Shown here: one piece after another, positions 52,759 through 61,753 of the stretch
Layout: each line of letters begins with the position of its first letter
Position numbering within the stretch: position 1 is the first letter of the stretch
NCBI RefSeq assembly: GCF_900091515.1
Contig: NZ_LT607410.1
Span: 3,968,001 to 4,032,000, forward strand
Direction of reading: 5' to 3'
Length of the DNA: 64,000 nucleotides
Source of the DNA: Micromonospora purpureochromogenes
GTDB taxonomy: Bacteria; Actinomycetota; Actinomycetes; Mycobacteriales; Micromonosporaceae
Program-made: the position numbers and the translations under genes
Notes under the pieces: generated by a model
Told to the model about the DNA's origin: nothing
Seen by the model: only the letters and a program-made list of their open reading frames with translations
Databases searched by the model: none

Positions 52759-53808
52759 TCAGAGCCGGCGGGCGGTCAGCCACCGGTCCGGCCAGTAGCC
52801 GACCCCGTCCAGCAGGGGCGCGCCGGAGAGGTCACCCATGGTGGGACCGTCGGTCTGGGACCGGCTGGAGATGAACCGGTGGTGCCCGCCGTCGTCGATG
52901 CCGAGGTAGATGCCGGAGTGGTCGATCTGCCGGCTTGGCACCGGCTGGGCGTTGAAGAAGACCAGGTCACCGGGGAGCAACTTGTCGATCCCGCGGGCCC
53001 GCTGGCCCGAATTGGGCATCAGCTGGACACCCGGGCCCACCTCCGCCATGGCGTACGCCCGGCGCGGCAGGCCCTCGCCCGGGGTGTTGGTACCGCGCAG
53101 CGGATAGCCGAGCCGGTGACCGTAGACCATTCGCAGGTAGCCGGAGCAGTCCAGGGCCAGCTTGCGCTGCGGCTCGGGGATTGCCGCCTTGCCGTCCAGG
53201 AACGACCAGGGCAGACCCAGGTAGTCGTAGAAGTCGGAGCGCTCCTGACGGCCGTCGGGATCCGCCGGGTCCGGCGGTCCGAACGAGGCGTCGCCGGAAT
53301 ACTGCTGCCCCTGGTTGTCCCGCTTCACCGGTGCCCCGTCGACGTACTCGAAGGCGATCGACAGCACGTCCGGCGAGCGGTCCCGGCGGGCGGCGGCGAA
53401 CCAGTCGACGAACCACTGCTCCTGTTCGGCGCCGGCCCGCCACGGCTGCGGCGCGAGCCGGACCCACATGTCGGTCTCGATCTTCGCGTCCGTGAAGCGC
53501 GGCTCCTCGAACGTCCGGGACGGACCGTAGATGTGTGCGGTCCGCGCGCCGTCGGTCATGATCGCGACCGGCTCCCCCGACGAGTCGATGATCTCCGTAC
53601 GATCCGGTTCGGACGACCGCTGGTAGTGGTAACCCGACGCGCCGGCCGCCTGGCCCTCGGTCGCCTTCGCCAGGCCCAGGGTCAGCTCGGGTTCGTCCCC
53701 AGCCGACGGCCGGGCCACCAGGTAGGTGAGCATGCTCGCGGTGATCAGCAGGACGAGCCCGAGGATGCTCGACACGGCCGGCCTGCGGAGATACCTGCGA
53801 TAGCTCAT
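52759..53808 (-). CDS. NlpC/P60 peptidase-domain protein of the pgs cluster
   Basis: A 349-residue protein with an N-terminal membrane anchor (SSILGLVLLITASMLTYLVA), a unique 180-residue middle region, and a C-terminal NlpC/P60 domain. LDCSGYLRMVYG supplies the nucleophile C221, DHSGIYLG the His (H297), and GHHRFISS the third position. These enzymes cleave gamma-D-glutamyl bonds in peptidoglycan or polyglutamate. The ATG at 53808 has AGGAG. It is directly downstream of pgsC on the same strand, so a role in trimming or releasing a gamma-glutamyl polymer is inferred. Confidence 0.85.
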   Translation of the reverse strand: MSYRRYLRRPAVSSILGLVLLITASMLTYLVARPSAGDEPELTLGLAKATEGQAAGASGYHYQRSSEPDRTEIIDSSGEPVAIMTDGARTAHIYGPSRTFEEPRFTDAKIETDMWVRLAPQPWRAGAEQEQWFVDWFAAARRDRSPDVLSIAFEYVDGAPVKRDNQGQQYSGDASFGPPDPADPDGRQERSDFYDYLGLPWSFLDGKAAIPEPQRKLALDCSGYLRMVYGHRLGYPLRGTNTPGEGLPRRAYAMAEVGPGVQLMPNSGQRARGIDKLLPGDLVFFNAQPVPSRQIDHSGIYLGIDDGGHHRFISSRSQTDGPTMGDLSGAPLLDGVGYWPDRWLTARRL

Positions 53809-53852
53809 TCCTGCTTCTCCTTTCGATGACGGGTGCGAGTCGGACGGAAGGG

Positions 53853-54338
53853 TCAGGTCACCGGCACGAAACCCGCGACGACGCCGCTGTACGTGATGCC
53901 GAACGTGATCGCCGTCACGATGAGGGTCGCCAGGATCGTCGCCCTCGGCGGCTGGCGCACGAGCTGGTAGGCGATCAGCCCGGGAATCACGAAGCCCAGC
54001 GTCTGGTGGGCGAACAGCAGTGGCAGGTCGCGCTGGACGAGCAGGAACATGGACAGCTGCAACAGCACGCTGACCAGCACGATCGCGGCGAACAGCCGCT
54101 TCCCGTACAGGATGATCACCCGGTGCATCAGCCGGGCGATGAGGTAGGTGACGATGGTGACCCCGACCACGATCACCGCCTGGAGCTGGTCCTCGATGAG
54201 GGTCAACGCGATCCAGCCCGGGGTGATCATGCCGCCGGGCGAGAGGTTGGTGGTCAGGTAACACAGCAGGGCGAACACCAGCCCGATGCCGAGGCTCGCC
54301 GTGGCCAGCTGGGCGCTGAGTTCTCCGCCGAACGTCAT
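53853..54338 (-). CDS. pgsC: poly-gamma-glutamate biosynthesis protein PgsC/CapC
   Basis: A 161-residue protein with five hydrophobic helices and the PgsC landmarks: GIGLVFALLCYLTTNLSPGGMITPGWIAL and LFAHQTLGFVIPGLIAYQ. PgsC is the membrane partner of PgsB. Its ATG overlaps the PgsB stop by one base (TGATG), so the two subunits are translationally coupled. Confidence 0.9.
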   Translation of the reverse strand: MTFGGELSAQLATASLGIGLVFALLCYLTTNLSPGGMITPGWIALTLIEDQLQAVIVVGVTIVTYLIARLMHRVIILYGKRLFAAIVLVSVLLQLSMFLLVQRDLPLLFAHQTLGFVIPGLIAYQLVRQPPRATILATLIVTAITFGITYSGVVAGFVPVT

Positions 54339-55576
54339 CAGTGGCTCCCTTCTCCGGTCGAGGTACGAAGGGTGGAGGCGGAGGGAGAGCCGTCCTCGCA
54401 GGTCCAGCCCGGCAGTGTCGCCAGCTGGTGGACCAGCACCTCACCCTGCCCATGGATGTTCCCGACGGCGACGATCGAGGAGTCGTCCGGGGTCGCTGCG
54501 GTCACGCCCTGCAGCAGGCTGTCCGGATCCGGTTTGCCGCCGAGGTCGATCACCCGGTCCTGAAGGTCCGCGGGCACGGTGGTCCGGGCGCTCTTGGTGA
54601 CCTCTCCGATCAGGACGATGGTCTCCGGTCTCACCCGGCCGCTCAGCTCGCCCATCTGCCCGTTGCGCTCGATCCGGTCCGGCCGGCAATTGATCACCAT
54701 CGTCAGCGGGCGGGTGATGAGCTGCTGGTCCTCCAGTTGCTGGATGTTCATGAAGGTCGACTCGGGGTCGTTGGCGGCGAAGATGTTCGCGAACCGGAAC
54801 CGCTTGTCGCCGTGCATCACCCGGGCCACGGAGAGCACACCCGGGTCGGGCGGCGCCTCCCACATGCCCCGCAGCGCGCTCTGCCGGTCGACGCCCAGTT
54901 CCCCGGCGACGGCCAGCGCGATCGCGACGTTCTCCTTGAAGGTGATCCAGCCGAAGCCGTTCATCTCGTGGTCGCTGACCGATTCCGGGTCGACCGCGAT
55001 CAGGCGGCAGTCCCGCCGGTCGGCCTCCTCCTGCAGGATCGCGAGCCGTTCCCGCTCGGCGGTGATGCAGGTGCCGCCCACCGGCATCGACCGGCTCAGC
55101 GACCGGGCGACATCGTCCAGGGTGGGCCCCATCTCGGCGAGGTGGTCCTCGCGGACGTTGCACAGCACCCCGATGTTCGACCGGATCAGCTTGCTCTGGT
55201 TGACCTCCTGCAGCGCCGGCATCACCGCCATGCACTCCATGACCAGAGCGTCCGGATGGTAGACGGCGGCCCGCCGCACGATGCCGATCTGCTCGACCAC
55301 GTTGGCGATGCCGAACTTGCGGTGCACCGGCTCCTCGCTGGCGTCCGGGAAGATGAACCGGGCCGCCGTGCCGGTGGTCTTGGCCACCACCACCTGCCCA
55401 CCGCCGCGCAACCCGCCGGCACAGAGCCGGGTGATCGAGCTCTTGCCCCGGATGCCGTTGACCAGCACCCGGTCCGGAATCATGTTCAGGTTCCGGTAGT
55501 GGTTACGCTGCTCGACCATCCCCGCGCCGAACAGCGCCACACAGCAGAGGACGAAAACGACGTAGAGGTATACCAC
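54338..55576 (-). CDS. pgsB: poly-gamma-glutamate synthase PgsB/CapB
   Basis: A 412-residue Mur-ligase-like amide ligase that joins glutamate through the gamma-carboxyl. An N-terminal helix (VVYLYVVFVLCCVALFGAGM) precedes the ATP loop GIRGKSS (41-47), then VVAKTTGTAAR, ALVMECMAV (metal and substrate region) and CNVREDHLAEMGPTLDD. The GTG start at 55576 has AAAGGAG; the frame is open upstream but lacks a better site. Substrate could be D-Glu, L-Glu or another diacid; that is not readable from sequence. Confidence 0.9.
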   Translation of the reverse strand: MVYLYVVFVLCCVALFGAGMVEQRNHYRNLNMIPDRVLVNGIRGKSSITRLCAGGLRGGGQVVVAKTTGTAARFIFPDASEEPVHRKFGIANVVEQIGIVRRAAVYHPDALVMECMAVMPALQEVNQSKLIRSNIGVLCNVREDHLAEMGPTLDDVARSLSRSMPVGGTCITAERERLAILQEEADRRDCRLIAVDPESVSDHEMNGFGWITFKENVAIALAVAGELGVDRQSALRGMWEAPPDPGVLSVARVMHGDKRFRFANIFAANDPESTFMNIQQLEDQQLITRPLTMVINCRPDRIERNGQMGELSGRVRPETIVLIGEVTKSARTTVPADLQDRVIDLGGKPDPDSLLQGVTAATPDDSSIVAVGNIHGQGEVLVHQLATLPGWTCEDGSPSASTLRTSTGEGSH

Positions 55577-55577
55577 G

Positions 55578-57893
55578 TCAACTCCTTTCGTCTCGGTCGT
55601 CGGCGCGGGTGTCGGCACTCTCGCTCAGCCAGACAGTGGCCCGACCGGCTTCGGGTTGCGGCGGGACCTCGGGCAGCACGACGGTGCGGTCCTCCTCGGT
55701 GCCGCGCAGCCGGCTCGCACCGCCCAGCCGGCTGGAGCCGGTGTGCCGGACCTGGCGGCAGACCTCCAGGCACATCGCCAGCGCCCCGATGTCGTCGTGG
55801 CGTTGCGGCGAGATCGGCTCCTCCACGTCCCCCTCGCTGATCCGGTCGGCCTGCACGGCGAGGCGGCGCAGCGGCCGCGCGAAGACGAAGTACTGCCACG
55901 TCTGGCTCAGCAGCACCACGCCCGTCGTGGCACCGGCCACGAGCAGCGTCCACCGCCGTCCGTCGCTCTGCGGCAGCCGCAGCCCGGCCAGGTCCTGCTC
56001 CACCACCAGCGACCACTTCAGCGGAGCCACGGTGTTCGGCTTGTTCAGGCCGGCGGCGGCGATCAGCGCCGGCCTGCCGTCCGGCGTCTTCGCCATACCC
56101 ACAGTGCCGCCCTTCAGCGCCTCGGAGGCGGCAACCCGGGCGGTGCCCTCCAACTGCTGGAAGGCGCGGAAGCCGTTGGAGTCGAAGACGGTGCGCAGGT
56201 CCTCGTCGACGACCCGTACCTGCCCGTCCACCGCCCGGATCATCTCCAGCAGGTAGTCGATGTCGAACTCGCCGACGGTCGCGACGCCGTTGGGAGCGAC
56301 CCGGAAGGCGTACACCAGCGGCACGCGTGCGGTTTCGCCGTCCAGTTCGATGCCGGTCTCACCGCGCAGCGGCTCCTTGCGAAGCGGCTCCCGTCCCGCG
56401 GCACTGACGACCGATCCGTTCGGGTCCATCAGGTAGAGGCTGCGGAAGCGGTGTTTGTCGGCCAGTTCCTGCTTCAGCTGCGGGGCCAGTTGAGCCGGGT
56501 CGGGCGTCGCCTCCGACGCCTGGGAGATGCGGGTCACCGTCTGCAGGCCGTTGTTCAGCGCCTTGCCCATCACGTTGCTCGCCGCCTCGGCCCTGCTCTC
56601 CTCGTCCCGGACGAGTTGGCCGGGGATCGGCGGCTCAGGTGAGCTCAACGTGTAGGCCGCCGCCGCCGCCGGCCAGAGCAGCGCCACGACGGTGGCCAGG
56701 GCCATGCCCTGGTTCACGGTCGGTCGCCACCGCCACCGCCAGCGCTTCCGGCCGGCGGTACCGGACGATGGATCGTCGGACGTGAGCGACAGCGCCCGGG
56801 CGATGCGGTGGGCCTCCGCGACGCGCAACGGGTGCCGCTTGCTGGGGACCTCACCACAGGCGTCCGCCTTGGCCCGCTCCAGCAGCGACCGGACGGGCCT
56901 GACCAGCGCCAGCCGCATCAGCAGGAAGCTGGGCACCGCCATCGCCAGCAGGGTCAGGCCGAGCAGGAAGCCGTGCACGGTGGAGGTGCCGCCCGTTTCC
57001 TCGGCGACGATGAGGGTCGCCACCGTCGCCCCGGTCTCCCCCACCGGAGCGGAGGAGACGACCAGTTGCTTGTTCAGCCACTCCGTCACCCGGATCGGGT
57101 GGCCCTCGGTGGATCGGGACTGCGCCAGCCCCTGGAAGACCACCGGCAGGTGGACGTCGGGTACGGCACTGACCCCCTGCATCAGGGTGCTCTTGCCGTC
57201 CGGTGTGATGACGAAGATGCCCTGCCGGGCGTTGGGGTTGAGGCGGAGTTCGTCCACGTCGAGCGGTTGGGTCGCCAGCAGGGTCCGGGTGCCGTCCAGC
57301 GCGACGCTGCGGACCAGCGCCGGCCCGTCCGGAGTGGTGATCGGGAACGTGTCCTTGGCGGGCAGCGCCGGTGGCAGCAGCTCCATCGGTACGCCGCTGC
57401 CGGCGGTGGCCAACGGGCGCCGCGACGCGGTCTCCACGATCGCGGCCCCGGTCCACTCCGTGCCGTTGCCCACCACCTGCTTGACGAACTCCGGGTCGGG
57501 CGTCGTCGGTGGCCGAGCCGCGATGCGCTGGTCGAGGTCCTCCACGTAGTGGTTGATGGTCAGCCGCATGCTGGAGGCGACCTTCGACACGTTGTCCCGC
57601 TGCGAGTCGACCACGGCCGGGGGGACGCCCCGTTGGTTGTTGATGGCGAACCCGAGCACGATGGCGGCCGCCAAACACATGATCGCCCAGAGGTACAGCA
57701 TCGACGGCTTGCCGGAACCGGCGGGAAAGCCGGCAGTCGGGAGCTGCTGGTCCAGCGCCCGTCGCCGCCACGGGACCGCCTGCTCCTGGGGCGGGTCGGA
57801 GGGCACCGACGGCACGGACGCGCGCCCGCGGAAGGGCTGCTGATCGCGGCCCCGGTCGGGGGCGGGCTGTTCGCCTCCGTTCCTGCTCTTCAT
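55578..57893 (-). CDS. large HAMP-containing membrane protein with two extracytoplasmic sensor regions
   Basis: A 771-residue protein. A Pro-rich cytoplasmic N-terminus of about 70 residues is followed by a helix (LYLWAIMCLAAAIVLGFAI), an extracytoplasmic region (about 105-315), a helix pair (FLLGLTLLAMAVPSFLLM), a cytoplasmic linker with RHPLRVAEAHRIAR, a second helix near 420 and second extracytoplasmic region (about 440-660), then a last helix and HAMP-like ARPLRRLAVQADRISEGDVEEP. No kinase, cyclase or chemotaxis domain follows. Its stop is one base before the pgsB GTG. I infer a regulatory or scaffold subunit for polymer synthesis, replacing the missing PgsA. Confidence 0.7.
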   Translation of the reverse strand: MKSRNGGEQPAPDRGRDQQPFRGRASVPSVPSDPPQEQAVPWRRRALDQQLPTAGFPAGSGKPSMLYLWAIMCLAAAIVLGFAINNQRGVPPAVVDSQRDNVSKVASSMRLTINHYVEDLDQRIAARPPTTPDPEFVKQVVGNGTEWTGAAIVETASRRPLATAGSGVPMELLPPALPAKDTFPITTPDGPALVRSVALDGTRTLLATQPLDVDELRLNPNARQGIFVITPDGKSTLMQGVSAVPDVHLPVVFQGLAQSRSTEGHPIRVTEWLNKQLVVSSAPVGETGATVATLIVAEETGGTSTVHGFLLGLTLLAMAVPSFLLMRLALVRPVRSLLERAKADACGEVPSKRHPLRVAEAHRIARALSLTSDDPSSGTAGRKRWRWRWRPTVNQGMALATVVALLWPAAAAAYTLSSPEPPIPGQLVRDEESRAEAASNVMGKALNNGLQTVTRISQASEATPDPAQLAPQLKQELADKHRFRSLYLMDPNGSVVSAAGREPLRKEPLRGETGIELDGETARVPLVYAFRVAPNGVATVGEFDIDYLLEMIRAVDGQVRVVDEDLRTVFDSNGFRAFQQLEGTARVAASEALKGGTVGMAKTPDGRPALIAAAGLNKPNTVAPLKWSLVVEQDLAGLRLPQSDGRRWTLLVAGATTGVVLLSQTWQYFVFARPLRRLAVQADRISEGDVEEPISPQRHDDIGALAMCLEVCRQVRHTGSSRLGGASRLRGTEEDRTVVLPEVPPQPEAGRATVWLSESADTRADDRDERS

Positions 57894-58088
57894 GGCGACC
57901 CTTCGCTCTCGGCGACATCGGAACGTGCGCGTCATGTCGATCATCGAACTCGGCAGGGTGAGGAGACTTCACCCGACCGGGATGAACTCGGCGGGCGTCG
58001 AGTCCGCGTCGCGGCCGCGTCGAGCGGTGGCACCACGTGGCGGCCGACGGGGTGAGGCCGCCTCACACCGCGGAGGTGAACTGGTACG
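57894..58088. other. gap between HAMP protein and gamma-glutamyltransferase genes
   Basis: 195 bases without a gene. The two flanking genes point the same way, so this may hold a second promoter of the cluster. None was recognised. Confidence 0.35.
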
Positions 58089-59969
58089 TCAGCGCCCGAT
58101 CGCGCTGCCGTCGCGGCGCTTGTCCGCCGCCCCGAGCAGCTCGTCGCCGCGTACCTCGATCGCGGTGAGACCGCTGTCCAGTGCGATGAGCCGGGGACAC
58201 GGGTGCTCGCGGACCACGAGTTCGGCCATGATCGCGCTGACTCGCCGGCCCGCTTCGAGCTCGGAAGGCGCCCCGACCGACTTTCCGCACTTTCGCGTGA
58301 TGTCCTGCCCGCTGAAATGCCCCTGGTCGATGGCCTCGGCCGGCCCCATGCCGTCGACGATCACACCCACCAGCGCCTGGGTCACGTAGTCCGGGATGTG
58401 CGAGCCGCCGGCGGCGCCCACCACCAGCTTCAGCTTCCGTCCCTGTTCATCCAGGACGATGGTCGGCGACATCGACGCCGTGGGACGCTTCTTCGACTCC
58501 ATGACGTTCACCGGCTTGCCGGGTGAGACCGACGACGTGTCGGTGAAGTTGTTCATCGCGTTGTTGAGGATCATCCCCCGCGCCTCGAGGTGCGCCCCGA
58601 AGTGCGTGTTGATGGTGGTCGTCATGGACACGGCGTCGCCGTCGCTGTCCACGATGCTCACGTTGCTGGTCGGGTCGCCGACGTCGATGGTGCTCGGGAC
58701 GTCCCCGGTCGGCCCCGGAGGGATCCGCTCCGGCGGCTCTCCCGGTTTGACCGGGTCGATCGCGCGGTCCGAAGAATAGAGGGAGAAGCGCTGGTCGAGA
58801 TACTTGTTGTCCAGCAGACCGGCCGCCGGCACCTTGTGGTAGGCCGGGTCCCCGATGTACGCCCGGCGATCGAAGTTCGCCAGCCGGCTGGCCTCGACGA
58901 AGAGGTGCATCCGATCGGCCGAGTCCGGCTCGCTCCTGCCCACCTGGCCGCGGTCGAGCAGGCCCAGCATCTCCAGTACGGACACTCCCCCGAACGCGGG
59001 CGGCGCCGAGGTGCACACCAGCACGCCCAACACCTTCCGGCACATCGGTTTGCGTTCGATGGGCGCGTATTCGGCGAAGTCCTCGGCGGTCATGAGACTG
59101 GGGATCACGACCGGTCCGGCGGTGTTTCCCTTCAACTTGAACGGCCCCTTCGCCGCGTGCTGCACGATCGCCGGGGCGATCTTCCCCTTCGGGTCGTAGA
59201 AGGCGTCCGCCCCGCCGTCCCGAACCTCCCGCAACACCTGCGCGATCTCCGGGTTGCGAATCGTCGTACCCGGCTTCTTGGCCTTGTCGCCGTTGCAGTA
59301 ACGGGGGCGCAGGTCGGGGTAGTTGCAGCGCTTGCGCCCGTTATTGCGCTCGTCGAGCCCACTGCTCAGGGCTTCCGGCATGGGGAAGCCGTTCGCGGCC
59401 AGGTTGATGGCGTCGTCGAAGAGCTCGTCCCAGGGGAGGTCCCCGTACACGTCGTGGACGTCCGAGAGCACCCGCAGCGTGCCCGGGACAGCGAACGCCC
59501 GGGCCGTCGCCGACGCCGCGTACGGGAACCGGTCGACACCGAGCGCCTTACGCTCCTGGTCGGTGGGAGTCATCAGGTTCTGCGGCACGTTCTTCGGCGC
59601 TCGGGACATGCCGTCGAAATACCGCACCGTGTGTTTGTCGGGATCCCAGTAGTTGATCAGCGTGCCGCCGGTCAGCCCGGAGGCGTGTGGCTCCACGACG
59701 GCCAGGACCGCCTGCACGGCCACGGCCGCATCCGCGGCCGAACCGCCCTTGGCGATGATTTTGCAACCGGCCTGGACCGCGAAGGGATTGGCCGCCGCCA
59801 CCATGAACTTCCGACCCACGGCGTCGGCTTCCCGGCCGGTGGTGGGATTCGCGCACGAGTCGGCACGCGCCGCAGCCGTGTTCGCTCCGGTGACCGCTGA
59901 CGACAGAGCCGGAAAAACGAGCGTCAGCACCAGCGCGGACAGGTAGGAGCGCCGCTTCCGTGCGTACAT
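58089..59969 (-). CDS. gamma-glutamyltransferase-family protein (CapD/GGT-like)
   Basis: A 626-residue exported N-terminal-nucleophile hydrolase. A signal peptide (MYARKRRSYLSALVLTLVFP) precedes NPFAVQAGCKIIAKGGSAADAA (typical GGT start), then DPTSNVSIVD with the expected self-processing Thr at 434, and AVSMTTTINTHFG and VVGAAGGSHIPDYV for substrate binding. The ATG at 59969 has GGGAGG. In Bacillus, CapD/GGT relatives attach or release poly-gamma-glutamate; the pgs neighbours make the same role likely here. The usual TTH before the core is PTSN in this protein. Confidence 0.87.
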   Translation of the reverse strand: MYARKRRSYLSALVLTLVFPALSSAVTGANTAAARADSCANPTTGREADAVGRKFMVAAANPFAVQAGCKIIAKGGSAADAAVAVQAVLAVVEPHASGLTGGTLINYWDPDKHTVRYFDGMSRAPKNVPQNLMTPTDQERKALGVDRFPYAASATARAFAVPGTLRVLSDVHDVYGDLPWDELFDDAINLAANGFPMPEALSSGLDERNNGRKRCNYPDLRPRYCNGDKAKKPGTTIRNPEIAQVLREVRDGGADAFYDPKGKIAPAIVQHAAKGPFKLKGNTAGPVVIPSLMTAEDFAEYAPIERKPMCRKVLGVLVCTSAPPAFGGVSVLEMLGLLDRGQVGRSEPDSADRMHLFVEASRLANFDRRAYIGDPAYHKVPAAGLLDNKYLDQRFSLYSSDRAIDPVKPGEPPERIPPGPTGDVPSTIDVGDPTSNVSIVDSDGDAVSMTTTINTHFGAHLEARGMILNNAMNNFTDTSSVSPGKPVNVMESKKRPTASMSPTIVLDEQGRKLKLVVGAAGGSHIPDYVTQALVGVIVDGMGPAEAIDQGHFSGQDITRKCGKSVGAPSELEAGRRVSAIMAELVVREHPCPRLIALDSGLTAIEVRGDELLGAADKRRDGSAIGR

Positions 59970-60458
59970 ACAACAACCTCCCGGGATTGATGCCGCGGCC
60001 TCGGACCAGGAATCTGCTCGGATCGCGTGAGGCCTTCGCCCTGCTGTCCGTTCCGAAGGGACGGCTCCCGCCGTTGGGCTGGCACATTCGGTTGCACACG
60101 CGGGCACAGTCGTCGACGCGCCGACGTGGAAAGGCAGCCGACACCGGCATCATGGTTCTCGTTCGGGTGACCCCGCAGGGCATCGCGAGAAGTCGTGGCC
60201 GCTGGGACGAGGGTGTCGAAGGTGGTAACCGGCAGTGCGGCGAACGAACGCGGCTACGCCGAGCCCACCCAGAGCGCCTGACGCTAGGTGACGAATCCGC
60301 ACCCGGCTGTCTACAGCGTGTTAGCGTCGGGGTGGCGGTGCCTGCTGGCGTACGCGCAGGGAATGGCCCATCTTGGCCGCCGTCATCGCCCAGCTGGCCA
60401 CGAGCCCTCGTTGGCGCTCGTCCGACCACCGGCACGACATCCACCCTGAGGAGGAACC
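59970..60458. other. divergent promoter region (gamma-glutamyltransferase / DUF6230)
   Basis: 489 bases without a supported gene, separating the pgs cluster from the rightward operon. TAGCGT (60322-60327) is a possible -10 of the rightward operon. Nothing else stands out. Confidence 0.4.
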
Positions 60459-61070
60459 GTGCAGGAGAGGTCCGACATCCCGGGACGTACCCGTTGGCGG
60501 CGCTTCGCCGCCCTGGCGATCCCGGCGACCGCGGTCGCCGGCGTGATCGTGTTCGGCATGGCCAACGGCGCCATGGCCGCCTCGTTCGCCGTCTCCGGGC
60601 AGACGTTCAAGGTCTCCGCCTCGGAGCTGCGCGGTGAGGGCTTCGTCCAGTACGGCGGCGTCGCCCAGGAGGTCGACGGGACGAGGCACCCGGTGGCGAC
60701 CACCGGTATCCGCAGGGCGCAGCTCTTCGACCTCTGCCAGTCGGTGAAGGCGCCCGGCGTGCCCGCCGTGATCACCCTCAACGCCGGGGGCGGTGGCCGG
60801 CCCGCCACCGCCAGCGACCTGCTGATCGACGCCGAAGAGCTCGAGGGTGACGCCCGGTTCACGAACATCCAGATCAACCGGGACGCGTCGACCCTCGAGG
60901 GCGGCCCCCCCAACGCGAAGGGTCCCCGGGGGACGTTCGGCCAGCAGGCCGACACCGTCACGATCACGAACCTCCGCCAGGTGGCCCGCTCCACCGAGGC
61001 CCGGACGTTCAACCTCACCGGATTGAAGCTGAAGGTCAAAACGGGCGCGGCCGCCAAGGAGTGCTTCTGA
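60459..61070 (+). CDS. DUF6230-like secreted/anchored protein
   Basis: A 203-residue protein with an N-terminal Arg-rich stretch and helix (FAALAIPATAVAGVIVFGMANGAMA), then a beta-rich domain with SFAVSGQTFKVSASELRGEGFVQYGG and a lone Cys near LFDLCQSV. I associate it with the DUF6230 actinomycete family. The GTG at 60459 has GAGGAGG. It is the first gene of an operon with a DUF6114-like protein, an order seen in other actinomycetes. Confidence 0.72.
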   Translation: MQERSDIPGRTRWRRFAALAIPATAVAGVIVFGMANGAMAASFAVSGQTFKVSASELRGEGFVQYGGVAQEVDGTRHPVATTGIRRAQLFDLCQSVKAPGVPAVITLNAGGGGRPATASDLLIDAEELEGDARFTNIQINRDASTLEGGPPNAKGPRGTFGQQADTVTITNLRQVARSTEARTFNLTGLKLKVKTGAAAKECF

Positions 61071-61138
61071 GCTGACCTCCGCCCCGCTGTCCGTGTGGCG
61101 GAGGCTGTGCTCGACCCCTCACTCGGCAGGAGGCATGG

Positions 61139-61753
61139 GTGGACAACGGCGAACCGCGGAACGCCCGGCCGGAGCGGCTCCGCGACCGGCGCGGCTTCCG
61201 CCGCTGGCGACGGACCCGACCGTTCTGGGGCGGCCTGTTCACCGCCCTGGCAGGTCTGCAGATCTTCGGCACCACCCAGATGTCGCTCGCCGGCCTCACT
61301 CTCCAGACGGGGACGACCGGCTTCCTGTCCTGGCTGATCCCCACCATCCTGGTGACCTGTGGGCTGCTGATGTGGTTCAAGCCCCCGCACCGGGTCCTCT
61401 ACGCCGTGGTCGCCGCCGTGACCGCGCTCTTCTCGCTGATCGGAGTGAACCTCGGCGGCTTCTTCGTCGGCCTGCTGCTCGGCCTGGTCGGCAGCGCCCT
61501 CGGTTTCGCCTGGACGCCGAACACCCCGCCGAGCGCCGCGGCGGCCAGCGAGCCGGCCGGCGAGCCAGGGGTACGGGACGAGACAGCCGACGACGCGAGC
61601 GGGCCCGACGAGACCACGGGCGACCGGACGGCACGACCCGGGACGCCGGAGAACGGGCCGGGGCCGGACCAGCCCACGGCCGGTACGGGAGCTGACCGGA
61701 CGGCCCCCGACGCTGCCCCCAGCACGGGCAGCCGGCCCTCGTCGACGAACTGA
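61139..61753 (+). CDS. DUF6114-like membrane protein
   Basis: A 204-residue protein with four hydrophobic helices (FWGGLFTALAGLQIFG, FLSWLIPTILVTCGLLMWF, VLYAVVAAVTALFSLIGV, FFVGLLLGLVGSALGFAW) and an acidic Thr/Pro-rich tail of about 75 residues. It starts at a GTG (61139) with AGGAGG and overlaps the next gene by one base (TGATG). The function is unknown. Confidence 0.72.
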   Translation: MDNGEPRNARPERLRDRRGFRRWRRTRPFWGGLFTALAGLQIFGTTQMSLAGLTLQTGTTGFLSWLIPTILVTCGLLMWFKPPHRVLYAVVAAVTALFSLIGVNLGGFFVGLLLGLVGSALGFAWTPNTPPSAAAASEPAGEPGVRDETADDASGPDETTGDRTARPGTPENGPGPDQPTAGTGADRTAPDAAPSTGSRPSSTN

